64,000 nt of DNA from a bacterium (lineage in GTDB: Bacteria; Joyebacterota; Joyebacteria; Joyebacterales; Joyebacteraceae), in the NCBI GenBank assembly GCA_025774935.1, contig JALGZK010000017.1, positions 1 to 64,000 on the forward strand, written 5' to 3'. Under the pieces are notes generated by a model that saw nothing but the letters and a program-made list of their open reading frames with translations, did not search any database and was not told the DNA's origin. Positions 1 through 8,252 of the stretch are shown one piece after another. Every line of letters starts with the position of its first letter. The stretch's first letter is position 1. A program made the position numbers and the translations under genes.

Positions 1-66
1 GACCTCGATCGTCTCCTCGATCGCGTCCGAGCGAGGCTCGTCCGGGTCGGCGTCGCCTTTGTGCAT
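1..66 (-). CDS. N-terminal fragment of an unidentified protein
   Basis: An ATG at 66-64 preceded by a strong AGGAGG Shine-Dalgarno (about 70-76) opens a frame that runs off the left edge after 22 codons. The visible residues are acidic and polar (starting MHKGDADPDEP) with no signal peptide or motif. Too little is present to assign a function; the start is supported by the ribosome binding site only. Confidence 0.5.
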   Translation of the reverse strand, partial: MHKGDADPDEPRSDAIEETIEV

Positions 67-260
67 CAGAGGACCTCCTGTGGCCTGGCCGGGTGGTTTG
101 CAGGGCAGGACGACTGGCGGCAAGCTCGTTTGCAGTACACAGGATCCTGCCGCGACAGTCGCGATGCCACAGTTGATTTAGAGTCGCTATGAGGTTGGAG
201 GTTTCCCGGCGATTGCTGGCCTCTCCAGGTAGGCCTTCAGGTCGTCGATCACGCAGAGAG

Positions 261-287
261 GCCCCGACCTTGACAGCCGGGGCCCTC
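261..287 (-). terminator. Hairpin downstream of tRNA-Asn, possible terminator
   Basis: A GC-rich inverted repeat (GGGCCCCGGC / GTCGGGGCCT on the minus strand) follows the tRNA by about 7 nt. No T-run follows it, so it may be a processing or termination hairpin. The rest of 67-293 shows no gene. Confidence 0.3.
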
Positions 288-293
288 GCTTGC

Positions 294-368
294 TGGCTCC
301 TGCGGGCGGACTCGAACCACCAACCAACCGGTTAACAGCCGGTTGCTCTACCATTGAGCTACGCAGGA
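294..368 (-). tRNA. tRNA-Asn (GTT), CCA encoded
   Basis: The minus strand folds as a complete tRNA: acceptor arms TCCTGCG and CGCAGGA pair perfectly, the D-loop reads AGCTCAATGGTAGAGC, the anticodon loop CTGTTAA gives anticodon GTT, and the T-arm carries GGTTCGAGTCC. The discriminator G at 297 is followed by an encoded CCA at 296-294. Confidence 0.96.
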
Positions 369-439
369 TCGTATTCGTCTGTTCAGAGAGGCGCGGCCGG
401 GCACCGACTCACCGGGATACCGCGCCTCAGAGGAATCTC

Positions 440-468
440 ATTCTAGCAGCGGCACAGGGCTCTGTCAA
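440..468 (-). promoter_or_regulatory. Sigma-70-type promoter of tRNA-Asn
   Basis: On the minus strand a perfect -35 TTGACA (468-463) and a -10 TAGAAT (445-440) are separated by 17 nt. Transcription would begin near 433, about 65 nt upstream of the mature tRNA 5' end, and the site lies just beyond the glcF stop codon. Confidence 0.8.
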
Positions 469-503
469 ACCGAATCGGCCACCAAGCGCCGCCGAGACGG
501 GCC

Positions 504-1895
504 TCAGGTGCCCAAGACCTCTGTTGCAGGACCCGTGCCCGCAACGACCCCCACCCCCGCCCGGCCGTACCCCATCGCGACGAGGTCTGCGACTGCGACC
601 ACCGCGACGTCGAGTCCGGCCTGCGCGACGACGTCCCTGAGCTGCATCACGCACGAGGGGCACTCCGTAACGACGAGTTCGACTCCGGCCTCACGAATGG
701 CGTCGGCCTTCCGCCGTCCGATGGCCGACGCGAGGTCGTAATTCGTGAGGCTGAACGTCCCCCCTCCTCCACAGCACCGGTCGGAGTCTCGCATCTCGAC
801 GAACTCGACCCAGGGCAGCGATCCGAGGACGCTGCGCGGCTCTTCCCTGATGCCCTGCCCGCGCGAGAGCTGGCACGGCTCGTGATAGGTCACCCGCACC
901 TTCGGCGCCTCGTCAGCATCGGTGTCTGCGGGGATCGTGCTCCCGTCCCGGTGCGCCAGGAATTCCGCGAAATCGAAGACCGGTATCCCGATCCCTCCGT
1001 CGATGCCGAGCAGTTCGTTGTACTTCTTCTTCAGAGTGAGACCACATGACGCGCACCCGGTGACGACGACGTCCACACGGGAATCCCCGAGCGCTGCCAC
1101 GTTTTGCACGGCGAACGCCCGTGCCGTGACGAAGTCACCGGCCTCGATCACCGGGGTCCCGCAGCATCCCTGATCGCGGGGTACGTGCACGGCGACCCCG
1201 CTCCGTCTGAGCGACTCGACGATCGCTCGAGCCGTCCCCGGATAGAGGAGGTTCGTCGCGCACCCGACGAAGAACGCCGCGGTCCTCGCCGCGCGCGCGA
1301 TCGCCTCCCGGTCGTCGTCGGCTGGGCCCGGGGTCACCACGCCGCCGGGACTCGCCCCGCCGACCGCCTCCGCAACCTCGGGGGCACCCGTGAGGAACGC
1401 CCTCGCCGCGAACTCGGGGAGGACCCGCCCGCGCTCGATGCCGGCAACGGGCAGGAGCTGCCGGAGCGCGCTCTCGCGGGGAAGTCCCCTCAGGACCACG
1501 CGCTGGAGGAACGAGGCGGTGCGTCCCACCGGAGGCAGGAGCCGCCCGCGTCGCAGGAACTGTCGCAGGATGATCCGCTTGAGGAACGGGAACCGCCCGG
1601 CCTCCACGAGCCCGCTTCTCGCGGCCAGGATGAGCCTGTCGACCGGGACGCTGTTCGGGCACGCGTCGCGGCAGGCCTTGCAGTCCAGACACAGCTGGAT
1701 CTTCTCGTCGAAGATCGCGGTGAGGTCGAGGCCCCCGTCGAGGACGGCCCTGATGAGGGAGAGCTTGCCGCGGGCCGCGGCGTCCTCGGTCCAGACCTCC
1801 GCGAATATCGGGCAGACCGCCCGGCAGTTGCCGCAGCTGTGACACTCTTCGGCGTACTCCCTGCGGAGTTCGAGTTCGCGTCCTGGCCCGTTCAC
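504..1895 (-). CDS. glcF: Glycolate oxidase iron-sulfur subunit-like (GlcF family)
   Basis: 463 aa. The N-terminus has two [4Fe-4S] ferredoxin motifs (CHSCGNCRAVCP and CLDCKACRDACP). These are followed by two cysteine-rich CCG domains, with GCCGTP and a YHEPC...CCGGGG pair, the layout of GlcF and related (S)-2-hydroxyacid oxidase Fe-S subunits. It should pass electrons from a flavin subunit to the quinone pool. The start is GTG at 1895, one base after the glcE stop, so the two genes are probably translationally coupled. The exact substrate (glycolate, lactate or another hydroxyacid) cannot be read from the sequence. Confidence 0.85.
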   Translation of the reverse strand: MNGPGRELELRREYAEECHSCGNCRAVCPIFAEVWTEDAAARGKLSLIRAVLDGGLDLTAIFDEKIQLCLDCKACRDACPNSVPVDRLILAARSGLVEAGRFPFLKRIILRQFLRRGRLLPPVGRTASFLQRVVLRGLPRESALRQLLPVAGIERGRVLPEFAARAFLTGAPEVAEAVGGASPGGVVTPGPADDDREAIARAARTAAFFVGCATNLLYPGTARAIVESLRRSGVAVHVPRDQGCCGTPVIEAGDFVTARAFAVQNVAALGDSRVDVVVTGCASCGLTLKKKYNELLGIDGGIGIPVFDFAEFLAHRDGSTIPADTDADEAPKVRVTYHEPCQLSRGQGIREEPRSVLGSLPWVEFVEMRDSDRCCGGGGTFSLTNYDLASAIGRRKADAIREAGVELVVTECPSCVMQLRDVVAQAGLDVAVVAVADLVAMGYGRAGVGVVAGTGPATEVLGT

Positions 1896-1896
1896 G

Positions 1897-2679
1897 TCAG
1901 TCCCGCCCTCCGGCGCCGAGATCCCCGGACGCCCAGACCGCCTCGATCGGATGGAAGACCCCGTCCGGGTCGAACTCCGCCTTGAGGCGCGAGAGGATCA
2001 GCGCGGCCCCGTCCGGGAGCCCGTCGTCGGTGCCCGTCCCGGGGAGCCCGGCGAAGTCGTGTCGATATCGCTCGAGCACGCTCTCGCGGTTTCCGAGCGA
2101 CTCGAGCCGCAGCGTGAGCGAGACGATGATCCCGAGCGTTCCCCAGGAACCCACAAAGAGCTCACGAAGATCGTAACCGGTCACCGACTTGACCGTCCGC
2201 GCGCCGGCCGCGAGCGTTCCCCCGTCGGCAAGCACGACCTTCATCGCGAGGAGATACCGGCGCAGGATGCTCCCCGCCATCGTCCAGTTGCCCGGAGCGG
2301 TCGCGACGATGTCGCCCACGAGTTCTTCGGGTCCGGCCATTCCGGCGCCGGGCCAAAAGAGGCCGTCCTCGTTGAGGCGGCGTCCGAGCGCTCCGACAGT
2401 GACGCCCGCCCCTGCGACCGCAGTGAGGTCCGCGGGGGAAACCTCGACGACCGCGTCCATTCGTTCGGTCGACACGAGAACTCGCGGCCTGCCAGTCTCC
2501 GAGCCGGTCGCAACAGAGTCGACCGCACGCGGCTGCAGGTAGTGGGGCACGAGCACGGCGCCCGACTCCCCCACCCAGGCGACGAGTCTTTCTGTCTCAC
2601 GCGCATCTGCGGGCAGGGCGATCGCCCTGCCCGCGCGCTCGATGATCTCGATGCCGATCGCTCTCAGAGCGTCATGCAT
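1897..2679 (-). CDS. glcE: Short FAD-binding oxidase subunit (GlcE/GlcD-like)
   Basis: 260 aa. The PCMH-type FAD-binding fold is visible: a VEVSPADLTAVAGAGVTVGAL segment, then TVKSVTGYDLRELFVGSWGTLGII, typical of GlcE/GlcD and D-lactate dehydrogenases. The C-terminal motif RLKAEFDPDGVFHP is also family-typical. E. coli GlcE is about 350 aa; here the region between the FAD domain and the C-terminal motif is strongly shortened. No GlcD is next to it: the upstream neighbour is a peptidase ending 66 nt away. The ATG at 2679 follows an AAGGAG at an unusually long distance (about 13 nt); no better in-frame start exists after the previous stop. Confidence 0.7.
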   Translation of the reverse strand: MHDALRAIGIEIIERAGRAIALPADARETERLVAWVGESGAVLVPHYLQPRAVDSVATGSETGRPRVLVSTERMDAVVEVSPADLTAVAGAGVTVGALGRRLNEDGLFWPGAGMAGPEELVGDIVATAPGNWTMAGSILRRYLLAMKVVLADGGTLAAGARTVKSVTGYDLRELFVGSWGTLGIIVSLTLRLESLGNRESVLERYRHDFAGLPGTGTDDGLPDGAALILSRLKAEFDPDGVFHPIEAVWASGDLGAGGRD

Positions 2680-2745
2680 TCGCTGGACGTAGCTCCTTCC
2701 GAGGCGGCCGGGCGAGATCCCGTCGCCACCCCTCGCAGTCCCGCT

Positions 2746-5700
2746 CTAGTTTACTTTCACCATTCTACCGACGGGCGTCGCGTACGTCGACCCATCCGCT
2801 CCGCGCGCTTCGATCACGTACAGATAGAGTCCGTTCGCGACAAGGTCGCCCTGAGCGTCCTCGCCGTCCCACTCGACCTCGTTGTAGTTGAGGTCGTTCG
2901 ACGCGTCCTTGAACGTTCTGATCAGCCTCCCGCCGACTGTGTAGATGCTGATCCTGACTTCGGCTCCCTCCTGGTTCAGGAGGTAGATGATCTTCGTCGA
3001 GCGCGAGAACGGGTTCGGGTGGTTCGCGACGTCGCGGAGGGTGATGTCCTGGCCCTCGGCGACGTGAATGACGAACGTCGTGGTCTGCCCGTTCACGTCG
3101 GTCGCCGTGATCAGGATGTCGTAGGCCCAATCCCTGATCTCGGTCTCGTAGACGATCCTGTACCACCTGCTCTGCTCCGAATCCGGGTCCGTGACAGACT
3201 CGAACGTGTAGTCCGCGGGGTCGACGGTCCCGATGTCGGTCTCGACGATCGAGACGCTCGCGGGATCGATCTCCACTTCGTCGATGAGATCGGCGAGGAT
3301 CGTCACGGTCTCGCCCTCGCCGGTCGACTGGAGGAAGTCCCCGCTCACGAAGGGCTCCCCGTCGATGGTGACCTGCACCGTCGGCGGGCTCATCTCGACG
3401 TGCGTCATCGGGTCGCCGAGAAGAATGTACGTCCGGTCCTCGGTCGACGACCCCTGTTCCGTTATGACCTTGACGGTCCCCTTCGTGACCACGCCGCCCA
3501 GTGACCACCGGGGCCACGGGTTGTCCTCCGGCGAGCCCTCGGGCGTCGGGTCGAGGAAGAAGGCCTCGAAGACCTTCTCGTTGTAGGTCGCGTTCGGGCC
3601 GAGGTACGCGATGCTTGAGCAGGCGAAGGTGCCGATCGCGCCCTGCCCGCCCGGCCTGAAGAGCATCTGCTCCACGATGCAGTCGACGCTCGTTCCCTCG
3701 TGCGAGTCGTAGAACCGCGACAGCTCGCAGGACCATCCGAGGAAGATGAACGGCCTGCCTACGTTGTTGAACCTTGAGATGTCGTTCGTTCCGGTCGTGG
3801 CCAGGATGAGCTGCTCGTGCGTCATCTGGGTCCTGTTCCCGTGGCCTTCGAAGTTCACGATGTTGGTCCCGTTCGAGATCTGGTCGAACATGACGGGCGT
3901 GGCGTTGTCGCGCACGTAGTTCGCCGTTTCGAACGCGTAGATGAAGTCGCCGGACGTCGTTTCGCCGTGGAACGGGTCGGTGAACCTGTGAAGAAGGAAG
4001 TGCGTCGTGTCGATGCCCGCCGGGTTCGCGTCGACCATCTCGCCCAGTTCGAGGCTCACGGTGGCGAAGCGATCCTCCGAGGTGTAGCGAACGTAGTTCG
4101 ATCCGATCGACCGGTACGACCACGAGTCGTCAGCGAGGAAGTAGACGTCGTTCCTCCAGTAGTCGTCGGGCTCATAGTCCTCGTACTCGATGATCTTCTG
4201 AACGAGGTTCTCCAGCTGGCTCTGGGGTCCGACCGGGAGCCGGCCGATCATCATCTGCGGGAGGAAGAGCGGTCCGTCGCCGAACGAGATGAACCACTGG
4301 TCGCTCGCCCTCAGCTTGGGTTCGCTCGCGGGCGATCTGATGAAGAGATACGTGGGCAGGTAGTCCGGAGTGCTCGAGTCGAGGGTCTGCTTGGTGTCCT
4401 CGTTCGCATCACCGACGAGGAGGCACCACTGCGGCTGCCGGTCCCACTCGTCCATGGCGTACTCGAAGAGGTTGCGGATCGCCTCGTGCGAGGGCAGGCC
4501 TCCGTTGAACTCGTCGTAGACCTCCTGGAGCTTCGCGTGCGTCACCACGTGCCCCTGGGACTCACGGAACGCTACGAGAGGCTCCACCCCGTTGTGGTGG
4601 CCGTCGTACGAGACGACGATGAGGTCGGCCTCCCTCGAGAAGAGGTTGGCGGGCTCGCGCCTCTCGATGTAGATCACCTCGAGCGCGCCGCCCGTCTCGA
4701 CCGCCTCGTATCGGGCGAACCCCGAGACGTCCGTCTGGAAGACCAGCCGGTATCCGCCGCCTTGGGGCTCGACGTTCACGGCGTCAAGGGCGAACTCGAG
4801 CGGACTCCACGGATCGGTCACGTCGAAGAGACGTATAGCGTCGTCGTCGAATCCCCCGACTTCGAACTGGCTCAGGCCGGTCTCTCCCCCGCTCGTGCAG
4901 GCGAGGCGACCGTCGACCGTCCGGTAGCTGCGCAGGTAGTCGAACTCGAACCAGTCCAGGTTCGCGCCCGACCAGCCACCCGGGCCGTCCGAGCCCTCCG
5001 CGACGAGCGAGTTCGCGCCGTCGGTGAAGTAGGACGCCGGGATCGGGGACGTCGGGTTCGCGTAGACGTCCTCGTCCATCGAGTAGGAGATGCCGCTGAA
5101 CTGGAAGTCGTCGACGTAGTTCGTGGTTCCCGTCCCGTCCTTGATCGAGAAGTCGACGCGGTGGGAGCCGGTCGTGATGCCCTGGTAGCGAGCCCTCAGA
5201 TAGACCCCTCCGGACGGGTCGATGTCGTGGATCGAGAACGGCAGCTGGTACTCGTCGTCTTCGTCCCCGTAGAACGTCCAGTGATAGTAGTCGACCTCGT
5301 CGTTCGGGGGGGTCGAGTCGTAGTAGACGTCCTCCTCGAACCTGAGGGTGTCCCGGAAGCTCGCAGGCGGCACGAGGCCGGGCTCGTCGAGCCAGCCCGG
5401 CGTCGTCTCCATCCTGGTCGCGACCCCTTCGCCCCACCCGAACCAGTACACGTTCTCCGTCGTGTAGCGGTCTTCGTAGCCTTCGACCATGACGCCGTCG
5501 GCGAAGCTCAGCGCGTAGAAGTAGAGGTAGTCCGACCCGTCGAAGAGGTCGTTCTCGTTCTCGTCGACCACGACGATCGCCGTCGGTGTCTCGACGAACG
5601 GATCGAGCTCGGCAGGCTCGTACGTCCTTCGGTAGACGCCGATCTCGTCGACCGAGCGCGTGCCGTCGAGGCCCTCGGCCGCGAGGTCCGCGAAGCTCAC

Positions 5701-6495
5701 GCGATAGAGCCCCGTCTCGCCGATCCAGAGCCGGTAGGCTTCCTCGTCGTCCCGCAGTTCGATCCTCATGTGGGCGCGGCGGGGCTCCGGACGGGCGCGC
5801 CACCGCTTCGCCTGGTCGTAGTTCAGGATCGTGCCGGAGTAGATGCCCTCCCACGCGGGTTCGTGCCGGACCTGGGGGATCATCTCACGCTCGAGCCCGC
5901 GAGGGCGGCCCCGCCAGCGGTCCGCCGCGCGGATCCTCACCCTAACGACGATCCTCGAGTGGAGCGCGAGCTGCCCGGTGCGCGGCGAGTAGTGGAACGG
6001 GCTCAGGAGGACCTGGACGACGCGCTGGTGCCGGAACGTCGACTGCGCACCGAGCTCTGCGGCGGCCGCCGGGTACGAGCCCCCGCGCGCGTAGAACTCC
6101 TCGTTCGGGAGGTACTCCTCGGTCGCGATCGAGAACTCCTCGTCGGAGACGATGCCCTCGACCGGGGCGGGCTCGATGCGATACGGGCCGAGGGCCTCGG
6201 TCTCGAGGGAGACGACCTCGAGGGAGAGCTCCGCCCCGAACGGGACGCCCAGAAGAACGCCCTTCCTCGGGAGCTTCGGGAGGCCGGGCTCCGTCGTCGA
6301 GCCGTACAGCGGGACGCGGACCCGGTAATAGGACTCGCCACCGTGCACGACCTCCTCGAGCGAGTAGTCGTCGGTGGCGAGTTCTACGAGTATCTCGTCG
6401 TCTGACGTTTCGAGGACCCGCGGGCCGTTCGCCGCGAGCGCCGGCGCACAGAGCAGGAGCGCGATGACCGCCGCGGACAGACACTTCTGGAGCAT
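2746..6495 (-). CDS. Secreted C25 (gingipain/PorU-like) peptidase with C-terminal NPF/FlgD-like domain
   Basis: 1249 aa with signal peptide MLQKCLSAAVIALLLCAPALA. The C25 peptidase core has the catalytic His in NFEGHGN (H885) and Cys in FLGWSCELSRF (C923). A LLVGDANED segment and an ILGRLPVG-like motif (MIGRLPVG) lie upstream in the fold. The last about 95 residues, from NHPNPFSRSTKI through GLYLYVIEARG, form an FlgD-Ig/type IX sorting-type domain. Length and order resemble PorU, the C25 sortase of type IX secretion, more than a soluble gingipain, but I cannot separate the two without a profile search. It lies close to the tagged secreted proteins at 8.2-12.5 kb. Confidence 0.85.
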   Translation of the reverse strand: MLQKCLSAAVIALLLCAPALAANGPRVLETSDDEILVELATDDYSLEEVVHGGESYYRVRVPLYGSTTEPGLPKLPRKGVLLGVPFGAELSLEVVSLETEALGPYRIEPAPVEGIVSDEEFSIATEEYLPNEEFYARGGSYPAAAAELGAQSTFRHQRVVQVLLSPFHYSPRTGQLALHSRIVVRVRIRAADRWRGRPRGLEREMIPQVRHEPAWEGIYSGTILNYDQAKRWRARPEPRRAHMRIELRDDEEAYRLWIGETGLYRVSFADLAAEGLDGTRSVDEIGVYRRTYEPAELDPFVETPTAIVVVDENENDLFDGSDYLYFYALSFADGVMVEGYEDRYTTENVYWFGWGEGVATRMETTPGWLDEPGLVPPASFRDTLRFEEDVYYDSTPPNDEVDYYHWTFYGDEDDEYQLPFSIHDIDPSGGVYLRARYQGITTGSHRVDFSIKDGTGTTNYVDDFQFSGISYSMDEDVYANPTSPIPASYFTDGANSLVAEGSDGPGGWSGANLDWFEFDYLRSYRTVDGRLACTSGGETGLSQFEVGGFDDDAIRLFDVTDPWSPLEFALDAVNVEPQGGGYRLVFQTDVSGFARYEAVETGGALEVIYIERREPANLFSREADLIVVSYDGHHNGVEPLVAFRESQGHVVTHAKLQEVYDEFNGGLPSHEAIRNLFEYAMDEWDRQPQWCLLVGDANEDTKQTLDSSTPDYLPTYLFIRSPASEPKLRASDQWFISFGDGPLFLPQMMIGRLPVGPQSQLENLVQKIIEYEDYEPDDYWRNDVYFLADDSWSYRSIGSNYVRYTSEDRFATVSLELGEMVDANPAGIDTTHFLLHRFTDPFHGETTSGDFIYAFETANYVRDNATPVMFDQISNGTNIVNFEGHGNRTQMTHEQLILATTGTNDISRFNNVGRPFIFLGWSCELSRFYDSHEGTSVDCIVEQMLFRPGGQGAIGTFACSSIAYLGPNATYNEKVFEAFFLDPTPEGSPEDNPWPRWSLGGVVTKGTVKVITEQGSSTEDRTYILLGDPMTHVEMSPPTVQVTIDGEPFVSGDFLQSTGEGETVTILADLIDEVEIDPASVSIVETDIGTVDPADYTFESVTDPDSEQSRWYRIVYETEIRDWAYDILITATDVNGQTTTFVIHVAEGQDITLRDVANHPNPFSRSTKIIYLLNQEGAEVRISIYTVGGRLIRTFKDASNDLNYNEVEWDGEDAQGDLVANGLYLYVIEARGADGSTYATPVGRMVKVN

Positions 6496-6609
6496 GCTCA
6501 GAACCCTCTCCCCTCCACCCCCGGCGAACCGTCAGCTCACGGCGCGTCGTCGTTCACGTTGGGTTCCAGCTGCCCTGCCGGCGAAGGCACTCAAGGGTAC
6601 GGAGGCTAC

Positions 6610-7971
6610 CTAGTGCGCCACCCTCGGCGCGTACGTGGCGTAGTCGAACTCCGGGCTGTTCTCCTTGTCGTGACAGGCACTGCAGGTCGCAGCCGTCACG
6701 ACGCCGTAGGATCCGTCGCGCGCGTGGTCGGTGCCGATCCCGTGACACGCCTCACACTGGACGCTGCGGAGGATCGTCGGCACGCCGACTGATCCATCCT
6801 GCGGGAGGTCGAGGTGGCACGTCACGTGGCAGCGGAGACACTCCGGATTCGTCGATTGGTGCGCTTCCTCCAAGGTCGCGAACGCGTTCGCGTGCGCGGT
6901 CTCCATCCACTGATCGTACTGCGGCAGGTGGCACCGCTTGCAGGAGTCGTTGACACCGACGCAGACCTCCACGTACGCCTGCCTCGCCTGCGCCTTCGCC
7001 TCCCTCTCCCTCGCCCTCGCTGCTGCCCGCTCCTTGCTCAGCTCCTCGACCGCGACCTTGTGCTCCTTGAGCGCGAGCGCCATGACCGCGTCCGACGGGA
7101 CCGTGTCGATGAGGGCGACGGCCTTGCCCGTGTAGCCTTCGTAGACGCCGTCGGCGTCGAAGCTCAAGCGGAAGTCCGACATGTACTGACCCTTGTATCC
7201 GGGCTGCACGAAGACGGCCCCGCTCACCTCGTAGGGATCCGCCGAGAACGCGCTGTGGTTCCCCACGACGACGAAGTCGATCCCGCCGATCTGCCCGGCG
7301 ATGTCCTTCGCCCTGGCGAGGCCCGTGTGGCTCAGGAGGATCACGAGATCCGCCTTCGTCCTGAGCTCGGGCACGAGCTCATTGAGAACAGCGTAGGGAT
7401 CCGCAATGGTGACCCCGGACGATTCGACCTCGCGGTGGGTCCTGAGATCGATTGAGGGATCCAGGACCCCCACGACCGCGAGCGTCACCCCCGCCCGTTC
7501 CACGATCACATAGGGTTCGACGACGAGTTCCCCGGTTGATTCATCGAGGACGTTCGCCGAGACGATGGGCACGCCGCTCTCGTCGAATCGAGCGTGGAAG
7601 TAGTCGAGACCCATGTATAGGTCGTAGGCCCCGATTGTCGTCGCCGCGTATCCGATCTCCGCCATGCCCCTCAGGTTCATCGCGTCGACCATCTCGCGGG
7701 CGAACTCGCGTCGGGTCAGGGAGCTTCCGCCGTCGACGATGAGTTGGAGAGGTACGTTCTGTTCAAGCTGGTTGATGTAGCCGGCCCTCCGGACCAGCCC
7801 GCCTTTCTGGCCCCCGTGTCAGCCACAGGGCTCGAGTTCTCCCCGCGTGTCGGTGGTCACGAGGAGCGCAATCTCGAAGGGACCTTCCGGCCGTTCCACG
7901 CGCTCGGTCGTAGCGCAGCCGGCCGCGACGAGGACCGCCAGCACCACGATGAGTCCCCAACGGTTGACCAA
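6610..7971 (-). CDS. Multihaem cytochrome/metallophosphatase-like lipoprotein with in-frame UGA (candidate selenoprotein)
   Basis: Read through a UGA at 7821-7819 this is a single 453-residue protein. The likely start is TTG at 7971, six bases after GGGAGGTGA. The signal peptide MVNRWGLIVVLAVLVAAGC ends in a lipobox Cys. The UGA is residue 51 in TTDTRGELEPCG-U-HGGQKGGLVRRAGY, where relatives carry EPCGC as I recall them. A UshA-like fold follows (LLSHTGL, VVGNHSAF), with degenerate metal ligands. The C-terminus has CxxCH haem sites at C344 (CKRCH), C378 (CLRCH), C406 (CEACH) and C430 (CSACH), cytochrome c554-like. An ATG at 7692 would give a truncated protein without export signal. The alternative is a pseudogene or a sequencing error. 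Confidence 0.7.
7780..7798 (-). promoter_or_regulatory. Candidate bacterial SECIS hairpin after the UGA
   Basis: Counting from the UGA at 7821-7819, nucleotides 21-28 pair with 32-39 (8 bp including two G-U pairs) around a GGA loop at 29-31. Spacing, a short apical loop and G at its first position fit the published bacterial SECIS rules. A competing hairpin (GGGCCAG/CUGGUCC) also exists and chance pairing is likely in GC-rich DNA, so this is suggestive only. Confidence 0.4.
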
Positions 7972-8039
7972 GGCCTTCACCTCCCTCGATTCCGCAACTT
8001 CGTAAGCTGCATGTGGTTAGACACGTGTGCTACGTGAAC

Positions 8040-8068
8040 ATAATAACACGCACCTGAAAGGGGCGCAA
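8040..8068 (-). promoter_or_regulatory. Sigma-70-type promoter for the cytochrome/metallophosphatase lipoprotein
   Basis: Minus-strand -35 TTGCGC (8068-8063) and -10 TATTAT (8045-8040) are separated by 17 nt. Transcription would start near 8033, about 60 nt before the TTG start codon. The site sits after the terminator of the upstream gene, so the lipoprotein is its own transcription unit. A near-palindromic ACACGTGT lies just downstream at about 8022-8029. Confidence 0.6.
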
Positions 8069-8199
8069 GGTGCATCAAACGGGCCGGATACGGGGACGGA
8101 ACGCACGAAACCGATGTCGGCGGAACCGGGAGCAGGCGCCGGGCCGACATGACGGGACCGCCCGTTCCGGGGAGGGCGCCGCCTTGGGCACAGCACACA

Positions 8200-8232
8200 A
8201 AGAAAAACGGGTGGCGCGCAATGCGCCACCCG
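8200..8232 (-). terminator. Rho-independent terminator
   Basis: On the minus strand CGGGTGGCGC (8232-8223) pairs perfectly with GCGCCACCCG (8217-8208) around a 5-nt loop and is followed by TTTTTCTTT. It lies 20 nt after the stop of the gene at 8253. Confidence 0.92.
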
Positions 8233-8252
8233 CTCTCTGGAATGTACTCGTG

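Noticed and set aside
3817-6405. Plus-strand open frame of 862 codons opposite the C25 peptidase
   Set aside because: It is rich in Arg, Val and Asp with no domain, no signal and no ribosome binding site, as expected for the antisense of a GC-rich gene; the minus-strand frame has catalytic motifs and a signal peptide.
6610-7692. A 360-residue protein starting at ATG 7692 as the whole cytochrome gene
   Set aside because: It would lack the export signal needed for haem attachment and cut the metallophosphatase fold; upstream codons in the same frame continue the family sequence through the UGA.
7763-7960. Separate 65-codon minus-strand gene upstream of the cytochrome gene
   Set aside because: Arg-rich out-of-frame shadow of the lipoprotein signal and EPCG region.
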